A DNA stretch of 64,000 bases. Source: Rhynochetos jubatus. Its lineage: Eukaryota; Chordata; Aves; Eurypygiformes; Rhynochetidae. The stretch's first letter is position 1; each line of letters starts with the position of its first letter. Both the position numbers and the translations under genes were made by a program. Location of the stretch: positions 134,478,175 to 134,542,174 of the forward strand of contig CM050648.1 of the NCBI GenBank assembly GCA_027574665.1, written 5' to 3'. Below the pieces are notes generated by a model that was given only the letters and a program-made list of their open reading frames with translations, was not told the origin of the DNA and searched no databases. This document shows positions 24,571 to 38,500 of the stretch, in pieces.

Positions 24571-27500
24571 AAAACCTCTGGGGACAATGCAAGAGTTTTT
24601 AAAGCAACAGCCAAGCCTCTCCCGTGAAGAATAAGCTATGTTAGTGCCAAACTGTATTGCGGTATTTTAAAATCAAGCACTTTCTTTCCAGGGGGAGAAA
24701 TAATTTCATCTAATCTTGAGTGATGACGCTAGAATATGAATATTGTGCAATTACATTGGTACATATGTTAATAGCGTCAGGTACTTTACACCCCTGTACT
24801 TGAAGGGAGCCTGTTCAGAAGCCCAGAGCTGCAGCTTCCACAAAACAGGACTGAGAAATTGTGACAATCTCTCTGTTTCTAAGGTTTGGGTAATAGTACT
24901 ACTTCATGAAACAATTACATTATTTTCCATACACAGCCTCTTATTCTTTGAAAGATCTGTGTGTCATTCCTTCATTAAAGCATTCAGCATCAACCTATAA
25001 AAAACCCAGATACAATAATACTCCAGAAGAACTCACAATCTTAGTCAATACATCAAAACTCTACAAAATGTATGTGAAAAATAGGTTTCCAAAAATCGCT
25101 GAGCACTGACGTAATACAGATGGTGCAATGATTTTATTAGCATAGAAAATGACTACTTGTGGTTCATCTGCGAACACTTCTTCAATGGATGATGCAATTT
25201 AAAACTAATAAATATGCTTTCTGATGGATACTTTTCAGAGGTTTCAAACATGACAACATACTTCAGTTCTAATCCTTAAGCGATAGCTTAGGAGACCCAA
25301 CTTACCAGTGCATCCTTTAGGAATTGATGCCACTGCACAGAACCAAGGGTTTACTTTCGTCTAATCTTGAGGCTCATTGAAACCCAGGTATTACTAAAAT
25401 GCAGTGTAACTAGGATTTGGTCATCTGAAAACACCACCAATGTTTCCTGATGCACTTTGCTCATTTATGCCTTTCAGCTGTGGTTAGATGCTGCTTTAGA
25501 GCTGAGGGAAAAATCACATGTGTACATGAAAAAAATTAAAGGGACAAATTATGGATTTGCATAATTAGAAGCTAAGGTAGCATAAGTTAACAGGGATGTT
25601 AGTGGAAAGTGTTTTAAACAGCTTACTGTGATCTACACTTTTGCTGTAGCCTGTTTTACCCTATTCCTTTTACTTCAAATCCACAGCAGCTCTGGTCCCT
25701 TTGTTACTAACCGTTCAATAGTATCTTGACAGCAGAACTACATCTTCGTTCTCATTTAATAACTATTTATCATTCTGTATCTGCCCATTTTCAAGAAGGA
25801 ATAAAGTTAAGTGTTCCAGAAATTGGAAAAAATTGAAACTTGACCTTTATTAAGTGGGTTAATTGTCACAATCTCAGCATGTATGAAATTAATGACCAAA
25901 AAGTGGAACTTCAGAGTTTCAGAAGACTAGGTTAATGTCCAAAAAAGTCTAAACTCTGACCTTCTTGACATATGCCAAAAGAAACAGCCACCCTAATAAA
26001 TTACTACCTGTGTGCAATTATAATAAACCATTCCTAGCATCCAATCACTTGAATTAATTGCTGCAAGGCAATGGGACTTTCTTACAGATATTCATGTTAA
26101 ACCTAAAAATTCCTCTGCAGTTCACAGGAGGCTGTTTGTGCATGCCTGCTTCTCTATGGAGATTCAGGTTTAATATTTCACACCTTTGTACCACAAACCT
26201 GTATACAGCCCCACTTATTAGTGGTGAAATTAGGAGCTTTGGCTGAGTTACTAAGAGCACAGAAAGTGGTAAACCAGCAAGGAATAAAGCGAAGGATAAT
26301 GAATTTGCCTTAACCCATACCATAAAGTAATTGCTGGATGCAGGACACCTACATAGTTCCCAAATTTCAGCCTTCTCGAGAAGAGACAGACAGCTTGTGT
26401 AAATATGACAAACTGTAGAATATTTACAGCTTTCACAAAAAAGTAAGTTAAAAAGGAAAAAGAATACACCCTTTTCACGGAACCAAGTCAGCAGCACCGC
26501 ATGAAACCTACCAACTTCCATGGCACCGCGTCAAACAGGGATGAGCAGGCTAGGACAGCTAGGGTTTCTCCTGTGGACAGAGCAAGTGCATTCAGGGGAT
26601 GGGTGGGCGGCCCCATCCTGACGCAAGGTGGGCGAGACAAGGCACCACGCAGGAATACGTCTACTGTTGGTCTTGCCAAGTAGAGGAAGAGCAGTGGGAT
26701 GCTACAGGGAAACTTGGCTTTTACCCGTTGATTCTATTTGGAGGACAAATGACTTGTGTGTTCAGGGCTGACAAGTTGGCCCAGGTTTCAAGAAAAATAT
26801 ATGCTTAATATTAAATAAGATCCTAAGTGTTTAATTATCTAATTCTGCTGGTATCTGAATTTCTGCACACGTGATGGTGATTCACTTGGGAAATCAACAT
26901 TCCTCACACACGCAAGACTTTATTCCCTATCCCCCTGCAGATTTTTAAACACCTTTCTCAAGAAGCAAAGTCAAGCCTCAGAGGGCTACAGATCCATTTC
27001 CTTCCAGTTCACATTAAGCTGCTCAAAGGCACGAGTTGTGGTGGTCAGCATTACTCATTTTGCCATGTCTGAACCGGGCTTAATTGGGAAATGATTGTCT
27101 ACTTTCTCCAAATTAGGAAGTTAAAATAAATAACAATGCTGTGTGGACATACCCAAAAACCTTTAAGTAATAAAAATCAGAAAAACAGAAATAAAAGGAG
27201 TTCAGAGCGCAGTCAACAGAAGGAATCACCTGGAAGATGGAAGACTCAGGCTCAAAAGCCTCTTCTGTGCTTGAACAACTTTGTTTAACAACACAGTCCC
27301 ATGCACAAAAATATTACTTGGACAAAGGTCCCCAGGTCTAGACACATTATGTTTCAGGAATGTGTCCTAAATACCATTGAGCAATTCTTCTGAGACAGCA
27401 GAGGAGCAAGTTAACGGGCAACAGTGACTCCATCCCAAACTTCACTTGGCTTGCCCTCAGCAGTGACAGCAAGGCAAGCAGCCACCTCCGTTCCTCACTG

Positions 27501-29807
27501 CCAGCTTAACACGTTACAAGAGTTTGCAATTCATACGATTTCACCTGTTCCTAGGGAAAGTGACGCTCTTGTCTAACTGTGAAATATATGGCTTGCTTAA
27601 AAATCCACAGTAATTACAGTACTAATTGGAAATACTCTTTCTTTGAACACTCACTGAACTTATTCTTCAGGCAAGCGACCACTGCCTCCAAGACAAGCTA
27701 GCTGGTGTTCCTTCCAACTTTTATTTTCCACTTAATGACATCTCCTGCCTTCCCCCGCTATCTAGGGATGAAAAATGGCACCAGCTCCAGCTGTTAAGGC
27801 TTCCTAGCATGAGACAAAGGCAGAAGTCAAATGCTTTCTGGTTTCCAACCATTCCAGTACTGACTGTGCAACACTTTCTGGGCAATGCAAACACTGATGT
27901 CCAACCTGACTGCTTTTGTAAACGGCCAGGTCCAGTTGGTGCTGCTCCCAGTGTAACAAAAAAAAGGTATTACTGAATTTGTAGGTGAAGTTTGACACCT
28001 ACACACACTGAAAATAAAGGTAATAGTTAATGACTGAAGTCAGGGTACAAGGCAACAATCGCATTTTGTTAGAAGTACGACTATCCTATACCACCCAATG
28101 TACACCGCCAGACAGAACAGCTTTGTGAAGTGTATTTCAAAGCCTGTAACTGATAATCCAGGCATATAAGTAACTAAAGCACTGCATATTCAGCAAAAGG
28201 CTACAGAAAAAGGAAAAACACGGGTGTTTTGGTGTCTGCTTGGTACCATAAAACAGGCACTTTGGCATTTGGCAAAACTTCTCTTCGTGTCTTTCACTTA
28301 AACTGTTATCAGATAAATTTCATTTGTATTCCTAAAGCTGAAGTTTTTGTCATTCACATCAACTCTATAGCAGTCGGTTTTGAAATACACTGAATACACC
28401 AGTGAACCTAAGGAGACAAACCCCAAAAGAATCCAGGAGCATTTGAGGCTCTTTTTCTAGGTATGGACTTATTTGTTTAAACTGAAAAATCCTCCACATG
28501 GTTTCCAAACTTGTGGCATTCGTTAGGAAATCGATGTAGGAACTGAGAAATGCTAAGAAAGCTCTTCTCACCGTGAGTCACCAATTTACGTGCTGTACTT
28601 TGTACAGCAAGCAACGCGCTCAGAGAAGGGAGCGTGTTAGAAACTATTAAATATAGATGGTAATTATGTGAAAATCATGTGGTGGTTCTGATTTCAATGA
28701 GGATCGGTTAAAAATCTTCTAGAGAACTGGGAACGGGTGCTGCTTCATCAGAAAAATTTGGTAGAGCAAGGTTTTTTCTGAACGCTCCTGTTTGACACAG
28801 AGTACGAGAAATAGCAAGCACTGACTTTCACTCCCTACAACGAGAAAAGAGCGGTGGATTTTGGGAGCATCTTTATTGTGTCAAACATTTCAGATTACGC
28901 TTCATAATTATTTCACACGCCTTTCTATAAAACAAGGGTGATAGAAGTGGCAGCAGCAGATATTAAATACCGTTTCTATCCACGCGACCTAAAGAAGAGT
29001 CTGTGTAACCTAAATCTTCCGGGTACCTTTGAAACATGCAGGTTTCATGACTCCACGATGATCATTCCTCAGTAAAGGCAAATTAGCCTCAAGAACACAG
29101 CTACTGTGGCGTTGCGTAGATCTTCTGTCCACAGCACCTTTTAAAAATGTCCAAAGGAAGGAATGCTTACTTTAGCCAAGACAACACAAGCTATTCTAGC
29201 CAAGATCCTAAACCAACTTAACTCCACAGCCAGAAAGGAGGCTGTCAGCTCTCCCGTACTCATGACAGCATGTAACTGAGGTTGAATTTATGTACACTTT
29301 ACCAGCACCTTTTTTCAGAGTGGAGGCTGTTGTTCAAGTTTTGGATATCTGACTCTATGAACAGGGCTATACGGGCATCATCTTGCAGTAAAGAGCCAAA
29401 GAAGTTACAGGTTGTTAGGGAAACAATTCATCAGTAGGTAAGTCCATGCAAAATTCAAAAGGGCTTTTTTGTTCCTTCCTCTTTTGTTTTTGGGGAACAG
29501 TCCGAGAAATCCAAGTGATGTCTTTCTTACAGGAATACTTCAGAGAGCTAGCTAAACAGAAGCAAGATTTGGCATTTAGCCTGGGATTAGTGTGAACAGC
29601 CTCTTAACCAAACATTATGAAGAAAGTTATCTTTAAAATGCTTTGAAAGGTCTGTTTTCATGACAGATGGTAATAAGGGCTCATCAGTGCCAATTTTTTT
29701 GTTTCCACCTCAGTTTTCAAAAGCTTAAGTTTAAGGTTATTGCTTCGGAGAAACCATTACACGCACAGAGGAGAAATGCAAATTACAAAATTAGATTACT
29801 CACTATT

Positions 29808-29813
29808 TTTATT
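29808..29813 (-). terminator. SETD3: Alternative distal poly(A) signal AATAAA
   Basis: Second canonical minus-strand AATAAA, about 270 bp further downstream, in the context GCACGCAATAAAAATAG. It could serve as a distal SETD3 end or be fortuitous in AT-rich DNA. Confidence 0.3.
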
Positions 29814-30054
29814 GCGTGCAATGTAATTTTCTAAATAACACTAAGATGTGAAGAGTAAGAATTTGACCGTGCACTTAAGAGACCACTTTCCCTTTTTGTT
29901 TACTAAGAATCCCTCTTTTTTTTTTTCTTTGCCAGCTATTTCTCCCTTAATCTTTATCTGTACACCTGGACAGTTACTCCTCTCCCCACAGAGCCCAGAA
30001 GATAGAGCAGTCAGTAGCAGGTAAAGGTTTGTTGGTATAATACACTCCACTAGG

Positions 30055-32134
30055 GAAGACATGGTAGAACTATATTTTATTCAAGAAAACCCACACATTC
30101 TGTCCTGTGGTGACCACAGGCTTTGCTAAGCCATAGATATCAGCAAATACCGGAACAAAATACAGTGTATCAGATTGAATCAAAGCATTTAAATTCTGAA
30201 TTACAGTTATAATTTTCAGGGAAGGCTAGTTTCAGAATTGCATCAGGAGTATTTAGTACAATGTTGTGCAATGTAAGTGGCAGAAACAGAAATGGAATAT
30301 TGGTCCTAATAAAAACCAAAACGTAGTTACTTTTGTATGACATTTAAACTGTCAAGACAACAATTCATAATATTCTACCAAAGGCAGCATATAGTTACAA
30401 AAATACTGGTCCAGCATCTTGTTAGTGGTGAAGCAATATCCAAGGTGCAATGGCAACATGCCATTCATAGTGAAATATTTTTTAAAAAACTATTTTTTCT
30501 ATTTTCCCCACACTGATACTAGCTGAACACCGAAACTGCTATGACAACCTGAAAGAAAGTCACCGCTTATCATGTGTATTGCACCAAAGATTTATGCAAA
30601 AACACATTTTCCAAGTTGCTCTATAAAAGAAGCAAAATCTAATAAAATGATGAATATGCCAAAAGACACTTTACTGCGACTGATCTTGGATGAGCAGGTT
30701 GCAACACCTATTGAGCTTTAAACAACTGTCCAAGCTTGTCCATTCTATCCATTATCTTGATTGGAAGGATACACAGGTAAAAGACTAAGTCCTTAACACT
30801 GAGAACATAATTAAATTGCTTTATACTCCTCTCCATTCACCCCCAAAATAAAAATACCTCCACATACCAAGGTAACTTCAAAGTCAAGCCTTGGAATTAC
30901 CTTTGTTCTGATATTGCACTGTGCTAGGATTATAATATTTAGAAGTTAAAATATATAGTACAAGGGTGACCAAAACAGCTGGAGACAGCAGCCCTGCTTA
31001 ACCTGCGGAGGTATCCCAAGAAATGTGCATCAGATGGAGACACAGCCTAAACGCAAAGCGTACTTCAGACTTGGCTGTGGTCTGGACTTGGGCCAAAAAT
31101 ACATTAACCTGCCTGCCACTTCCTTCACAAAAACAGCATCAATTAATCTCTTAACCAAAAGACAAAGCTGAGTAAGTTCAGGTAACCGTGTCACATTCAA
31201 TGTTACATCCAACAACATAGAAATGAAGGAGTAGCAGACAGGAGTATTAACCATATTTTCCTTTTAATAATGGTTTAGTCGAAAGTGTAGCTTTGAAAAT
31301 CTCTAGCTAGTCGTGAAAACCTGAAGAAGCTGGGAAGCGACCTCACTTTGAACAGTACAGTTTAAAGCTGTAGCTTGGCCTATCTGCTTTCAAACTCTCC
31401 ATTAGCACTTCCAACCTTGTAAATAAAAGGTACCGCCTGGAAATAAAAAGAAGTCAGCCTTTAAAAGTTGGTGAATGTTGTATTGTAGCAGCCTGACTGA
31501 AGAAGAAAGATGAGATATTTTTATACAGTAAACAAAAGACAAAGTAAACTGAAATCTTGAGAGATCACTTTAAGTGTATACAATTTGGGTTCTCATCAAC
31601 ATGTAAAACTACCAATCATAAGGTTGCCACCTTACCTTTTTCTGGACTGGCATACCTGATTTTAAACAGGTTTTCCTCCAGTCTCCCAAGTTTCTGATCC
31701 TCTTATCCAGTTTTCTGCTGTACTGCTCTCCCACCTTCATGCTGAATACCGAGTCAGTCCTGCCTTCTGCTTTTCTTGGCAGGAGGCAGAGCAAGCTTTT
31801 AATTTCGGTAGTCAGAGTGACAGAACAACAAAAGCACAGCAGATAGAAGAGCTTAATTCTTCCCCAGGAAGAAAATACATTTGGTTCAACAAAGGGCTGC
31901 AAAATCTTCCAAAGGCACCTCTTTCCCCAGTTTTTGCCTGAAAGCAAGATGGCAATCTTAATTGAAAAGGGATGCTAAATCTTTTAAATAACTTAAAAAT
32001 TCATTTTTTATATAAAGCAGCAAAAACATTTTTCTCTGCAGAAAGAGAAATGTTAACAAAGAAACACACCAACATAAATGCACTGTTCATAAACTTCAGC
32101 TAATTTAATTTCACGAGAAAGTAAAATTTTAGGA
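30055..32134 (-). other. SETD3: SETD3 3' untranslated region (probable extent)
   Basis: AT-rich sequence directly after the stop codon. Reading downstream on the minus strand, the first canonical AATAAA is about 2.05 kb away at 30076-30081, so cleavage would fall near 30055-30065. An ATTAAA variant close to the stop (about 32104) could give a very short UTR. No coding potential or recognised repeat is visible here. The extent is inference from the signal alone. Confidence 0.5.
30076..30081 (-). terminator. SETD3: Candidate poly(A) signal AATAAA of SETD3
   Basis: Plus-strand TTTATT, so minus-strand AATAAA. It is the first canonical hexamer after the SETD3 stop codon. The sequence just beyond the presumed cleavage point contains GT-rich GTGGAGTGTATT on the minus strand, which fits a downstream element. 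Confidence 0.5.
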
Positions 32135-32578
32135 CTATTCTTTAACCTCATCAGTACTTTCTGAAGAAGATTCTTTGGCATCTTCAGTCTCTCTGTTGCT
32201 TTTCTCTTTATTTAGATTTTCACTTTCTGATTTGGTCCCATTCAATAGAGAGTTTTCACCATTTACAAACCCATTCTCTGTGACTTCAGCATCAATAGCT
32301 TCATCAATCTTTAAGTCCCCTTGCTCTTCCACATCTTCTAGGTTTCTCAAGACGATAGGGAGTCTAGAGTCTGCCACAGTGTTCTCCAACAAGGCAATAT
32401 TGCTCTCTTCATACTTGGGAAGCGGAGCTCCATCTGCCATTTGTTTGGTATAATACTCTCGGCTAGCAGCTGCACTCTTCACTGCCTTCTCCAAGATCTC
32501 TTTTTCACCTAAGCGCAATTTGATAGACATTATCGCATGTGAAGTAAGGTCATGGGTCTCCAAGAAGGACTTATCATC
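32135..32578 (-). CDS. SETD3: SETD3 last coding exon with acidic C-terminal tail and stop
   Basis: 444 nt, 147 codons and TAG. The acceptor is CTCTAACAG|GATGAT. It encodes [20 protein letters not shown], then [20 protein letters not shown], then a low-complexity tail rich in Glu, Ser, Asn and Lys that ends STDEVKE. The first third (the end of the helical domain) is almost identical to human. The tail after [10 protein letters not shown] is much more diverged, as is usual for this family. The reading frame is longer than any chance ORF in this AT-rich neighbourhood. Confidence 0.98.
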   Translation of the reverse strand, partial: DDKSFLETHDLTSHAIMSIKLRLGEKEILEKAVKSAAASREYYTKQMADGAPLPKYEESNIALLENTVADSRLPIVLRNLEDVEEQGDLKIDEAIDAEVTENGFVNGENSLLNGTKSESENLNKEKSNRETEDAKESSSESTDEVKE

Positions 32579-35500
32579 CTGTTAGAGAAGAAAAAGCAAG
32601 TTTGTTAGTAACAACCGACACAATTAAGTAATCCCTCAAGCGTGCTCTCTATGCAATCGTGGTACATGAAGCCAGGTTCTTCAGGCTGAGACAAATGGAC
32701 ATGTATGAACGAGGGGGTCTGCATGGGGTCCCAGGGAAATTTGTCAAGAATTCATAAAGAAGCCAAAAACTTCTCCACATAGATCAGCCTGCACAACAAC
32801 TGAAGTCAGGAGATACACGGAACACGGAGGTTCACTTAAATGCTCGCAATAGCAGCACACTTCTTCACAGTCTGGAGAAGGCAACTGACAGACAACAGGT
32901 TGAAACCGATTCTCCATTTGCAGGAAAAAAAAGCAGGTAGCCTCTATTTGGAGAATCAAAGAAAAAATACATTATGAAAATTTTCCTTTTTGCCATCTGA
33001 TTTAATTTTCCTTAGATGATGCAAATAACTTTCTACACTTAAAAGTACAGAACGAATTTTGTACTAACATTCAGATTAAAGTTCGTAAAGACAAGATAGG
33101 GGACAAAATATCTTTTCCTACAATCACAACAAACATTTCAGACATTTAAACTACATATAACGATAACTTTACCTCCACAGTTGTTTTATAGGTTTTCAAA
33201 AGAAGGGATGCTCTGGCTTCCAGGAATGTCCAAAGTTTGACTTCATTGTCCCAGCTAATGGGAAACTCAGAGTTACCCAAAGTGAAGATTTTGTCAATGG
33301 CGTGCTCGCCTATCAAATGTTCCTTCAGCTCTTCTGCAAGTATAAAACCAATCTGTTAAAAACAATCTCATCATTCACTTTGTCAGTTGACAAATTGCAG
33401 AAAGATTCATTTTCAATAGTATAGCTTTGAGCAGTTAACCAAAAAAAACCCTCTCCTCAAATAAGAATTATCAGATATGCTAGTTATTTCTAGGATTCTT
33501 CTCAAAGCAGCAACTGAAAGTCTTGAGGTCAGCAGAAAATGGACCTTCTGCTCCAATTTGAAATAAAGATACCTTCTATATCACAGCCTCCCACTACACA
33601 TCATAGCTCTGTGATGGTGAAATAGGATGTTTTGTATAATACCTGATAAACAAAGAGTTCAGTGAACTTTTTGATAATAAAAGGAACAGGCCAGAGAGTG
33701 TGCAAATAGCAATGGAATTGTTTTTCCTACTGTTTTGGCAATCTTCTGCAGTACCAGAAACTCCTTATATTTGGTCAGAAAAGACATCCATCAAACAAAC
33801 CTCACACAGAGTAGAAAATGTTTAATGAGCTCCTTGATATTACACAAATTCCAATAATCTTTTAATTGCCAAATTTCACTGCTGTGAAGCAGCAAACTTC
33901 ACAAGCCACTTGCATGTAGTTTTTCAACAAACAGTTTTCTTATATTGTATTTAAGATATATGAATAATCTGAGCACAATCGTATATCAGAGTAGTACAAT
34001 TAAGATGTTTACTAGCTATATCATTCACCCCCCTCATCTGCATCCTAAAATTTTCTTTACTTGAATTTACTTCCCTGAAGTGGTGAGGCAGTTGGACTAG
34101 ATAATCGTTGCAGGTCACTTCAAACTGAACTGTTCTGTTCTTACAGAGACCTGACTGCATCCTTCCAGTACCTGAAGGGGCCTAGAAGGAAGCTGGGGGG
34201 CACTTTTTACAAGGGCCTGTAGTGACAGGACAAGGGGTAACGGGTTTAAATTGAAAGTAGGGAGATTTAGATTAGATATCAGGAAGAAATCCTTCCTGGA
34301 GAGGGTGGTGAGGCACTGGAACAGGTTGCCCTGAGAAGCTGTGGATGCCCCATCTTCAAGGCCAGGCTGGATGAGGCTTTGAGCAACCTGGTCTAGTGGA
34401 GGGTGTCCCTGCCCATGTCAGGGGGTTTGGAACTGGATGATCTTTAAGGTCCCTTCCAACTCAAACCATTCTGTGATTCTGATTTCTTAGTAAATTCTAA
34501 AAGATAGATGACAGGATACAGTGAAGGTGTAACACTAATTAAGTTGGGTTCTTTTTATTAAAGAAAGCAAATAGAGCACATGCCGAAACTTAACAACTTC
34601 AAGTATTCTTACTGGTATTAAAATTCACATCATCTGTGCAGCATTCCTAACTGCAAGGGAATTCTCTCCCCGTCATGATAAACTGTCACATCTACAACCT
34701 TCAAAACGGCATCTAACCAGCGAGCAAACATCTAATCTGAAGTTTCACATGCACATATTAGGTGAATATTTATGAATTGTACATACATTTTTCCCCCATA
34801 AAACCCCATATGAGAAACACTGCAAAGACAGTTTACAAATACCTAAGTTGGGTTTAGATTATGAATTACCAAAATATTGAAAATACTCAAGATTAAAATG
34901 CCTCTTCCATATTACTCCTACAGTACAGAATATTCCAAATCTAAATGACTCTAGCAGCGATGGCTAATAAGCTATGATTTTAATCATGTAAACCCTTAGG
35001 TCTCACATGATCTTGTTCTGTGAACCATTTTTAAACCTAAGAAGTAAAGATCAAGCTCGCGCATTCACAATAGCCTGGGGAAAAAAACAAATTGCATCAC
35101 CTCATGCTTTAAGAGTACCAGAAAGGCCTACATTACCAAAATATTCCCTCACACGACATGGCCAAAGACTGGGTTTCTCACTAGCTTACAGATCCCTTTT
35201 TAGCCTCAACTCCTCAACTTTTCTGATCTTCTAGCTTAGTGTTTTATATAAATGCCTATCGCATCCCTGCATTAAAAAAACAACCAAACAAAAACCCAAA
35301 CCAAACGTAAATTAGGTTATCTTCATAAAACATCTTACCTTCACTCATACAAAACACTCGAAGGAAAGCCAAAAGCTGGGCAGAGATTGGAGGCTCAGTA
35401 GAGTGCAAGGCAAAAACACTAGAACTGACGAAAGAGACAAACAGCAACAGTAAATGCAAGTTCTCGTCATACCTTTGACCTTATTTCAACACAAAAGACA

Positions 35501-38500
35501 AAGCACGCAACAAATGCACTGTTACAAAAGTAACTTTTAAAAAATTACATAATACTAGTTCAAACTGAAGAAAAGCCTAACGTGTATCTGAAGAGAACCA
35601 TTATCTCTACAATTCTATAATTACTTTTATACAGCTTTCATAATAAATCCACAAAAATGCAGTGTTTCACGTCTGCTGCTCCTAACAGTACTCTCTGGAC
35701 TGAAAAGACTAAAGGAAAATGCTGTGGTTCACATACTGAGCATTGTAGTATGTCTGCAAGGGATAGGACAGAAAGAAAAACCACAGATTGCTTCAAATTA
35801 ATCCTTGCTCTGCTTTTGTTCAAATGGTTATTAAAACAAAGGCTTTTTTCCTTATATATGGTCCAAATTAGATGATAATGTAACTCAAAGAACTTCTGTA
35901 AATATTATTACAATAGCTTTAATTTGCTATACAAACAGGACAAGTATTCTACCTAAGAAAACTATAACAGAACAGCTTTACGTATGCTCTACTGGACACT
36001 ATATACTTTGGAAATGTTTTAAAACACCCATGGCATTGCGTTTTACTTACGTTGGGATACCAGCACGAGCTAAGACCTCTGCCTTCATAGCATACAGCCT
36101 GTCACTTTTACTCACGCCAAGCTTTATTTTCACTCTGTCATGTGAATTATTATCAAAGAAAAAACCACTGTGGATCACAAATTCAGCGTTTGACCGAGTG
36201 CCATAAAAAATGTAAATCTAGAAGGATGAAAAAAGAAGTGAAGGGACAGGAAAAAAAGCTTAAGATCAGCTCACAAAACTGACATAATTTGAAAGTTATT
36301 TCCTGAAAGAGTTACTATTTTGAGTACAAGGTATATTTGGTTATGTAAATAAACACACTTTGCTTTCTGGTATGGATTCAAGGGCTGGATATAGTGTGGC
36401 AACATACTTCAGAGGTAAATGTAAACATATCCATGTAGCAGACTTTGAAAGGAGAGAAGAGGTTCTTATTTTATATTCTAAAATAAAAGTGCTTTGTTTT
36501 ATCACACTGTCATAAAATATCAGGGTATGGAAATAAGTTTTCGAGGATCCTGTGCCTTTTAAAGGCTAATAAAATCTGAAACAAGGAGGGCCAATGAAAA
36601 GAAACGGTGTTTCTGTGGTCATTTTCCCCCCATACATCCACCCAAAAGAGTAACATACACTGCTGATGGATCAACTTTGCTTTTGTTTTCATGTACCTTA
36701 AGGCATAGATATCCCAAAGTATATCGTACAGAGAGATCTGATCTGTGTTCAGCCAGTATTTATTTTTGTGTTATAATCTGAACTCTTTATGTAAAGCAAA
36801 TAGGTTACCTTAATTTACATTAAAAAAAAAAAGGCATCTCCTAAATATAACGTGCAAAGAGTGTCTAATTCGGGGCTGTATGAAGTATATGGGGACAAGA
36901 GGTCAGAGTAGCAATTGTTCTTCTCCCACATCAGGAGGATATTTGCCCCTTTTGTTTGATAACGGAATTGTCAGTCAGAAGAAAGTTTCAACCGTTCCAG
37001 AACACTCTTCTTAACCTTAGGGACTCTCTTCTTAACCTTAGGGTACAGCAATGCTTTGGATTCCTGTAAGCTTCCACTCCTCCCTAGCTGACAGAGAGGC
37101 AGTGTTCTCTTAGGGGCTCAACACCACTAACAGTGCCATTTACTTTCTTTGTTTTCAATTTCATGTTAGAAGTACTTCAGCTAAGCACTAAAGGCTTAAC
37201 TGTTATATTAAATTACAGTAAACATTATACTGTAACACACTCATCTAATGAACAAATGACATGCCGAGGTACGTTAAGGCAGTGGGTAAGGAGAGAGTTG
37301 CTAACCCTCTCAAGTTTTAACATCACTGTGATACATCTACAGTATATACATTCAGATATCATGTGCAGACTATACAGTATGCTCTTACGCTCTAAGACTG
37401 TTTTACAAAAAAGAATTAAACAGAATGAGAAAGTTGCTTTATTCAAAGCCACTGTTTGATAGATTTTGCGGACTTCTGCCGCCACACATTTTTTAGTGGT
37501 TAAAGCAAGGATCATACACTCTTCCTGCTGAAACTAACAAATAACATCTGCACAGCATATTAATAGACTGAAGCATTATACAATTAAAGTGCTTTAATGA
37601 TGTCGATAACAGTTACATTTTACACAGAAATAATAAGAAAAAAATAAGCTGATAAACAGCAAAGTGAAACTACGAAAATAAAATTGAACTAGAGGAAGCC
37701 TCTATAACTGAAATGGAGAGAGCAGCCACAACAGCTATCTGACACATCCATTGCCAGCTGTGGAAAATTATAAATTGGATCACTTCTGGAAAAACTGTGC
37801 ACCTCTTTTAACTCATCATAGCAGTATTGGAAGAAACAGCAAATATTTGACTACCATAACAAATTCTAAGAGCAACACAAAAAATATACAATCACTGTAA
37901 ACCCCAGCATAGCAATGAGGATAAATATACCTCTGGAAAGACATGCTTAAAAAAATTTTTCAGACACATCTTTGTTAAAAAAGAAGGTAGCAGTACATAA
38001 GAAAAATAAAAAGCAAAATATTATTAAGTTTAAGACTGGCAAAATAATACACTAAAGGTAGTAACTCAGACTCGGTTACAAAACATTTCAGGATGTTTCA
38101 CAGACAGTCTCTTTCTGGCCATGCTGGCTACAGCTGCCCAAGCAGTAGGAAAAAAGGAGGGCTGCTACATTGAGGGCTTAGGCTGAGTGCTGCCACAGCA
38201 CAGGAACCTTCCTACCAGAGATTTCCTACACTCCTGAAGCCCCTACTTCAACGCATCACTAGTTTTAACACTCGCTTTTGTTTCTTAGCAGTTCTGAGCA
38301 AACTACTGGATTCTGAACTGTTCCATGCATCTTTGCAAGACTCGCCCCTCGGTACATTCTATGTCAGGATGAAGGGGTGTACATGTGTGCATGCCTGTCT
38401 GAAAGGGAGCGAGTATGTTTTTAGGTCCTTTCTCATTTTCACTGAGCATGGGAATGGTATCATGCGTAAAATGACTGGCAACTATACTGCTTTTAAGCTC

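Larger units (their letters stand above)
14061..30054. other. Intergenic flank downstream of SETD3
   Basis: About 16 kb with no convincing gene. Contains the hairpin (14539), a 33-bp duplication (15651), a poly(T) run (15869), a TG/CA tract (24547), and CCCTTTTT/AAAAAGGG inverted text (20715-20733). The longest frame is 155 codons (26054-26521, minus), with hydrophobic stretches but no family. Human synteny places BCL11B beyond this side; that is inference. The last part may include alternative SETD3 3' UTR. Confidence 0.55.
33334..35338 (-). other. SETD3: SETD3 intron, 2.0 kb, with CR1 pair
   Basis: Donor GTAAGA, acceptor CTTGCAG. It contains two adjacent CR1 3' ends (34081-34481) inserted antisense to SETD3. 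It also has a short A/C-rich string (about 35273-35306). The remainder is AT-rich and featureless. Confidence 0.9.

Noticed and set aside
26054-26521. 155-codon minus-strand frame with hydrophobic stretches
   Set aside because: Stops are few here by chance. No family motif, no start context or splice structure that supports it, and a plus-strand frame of similar quality overlaps.
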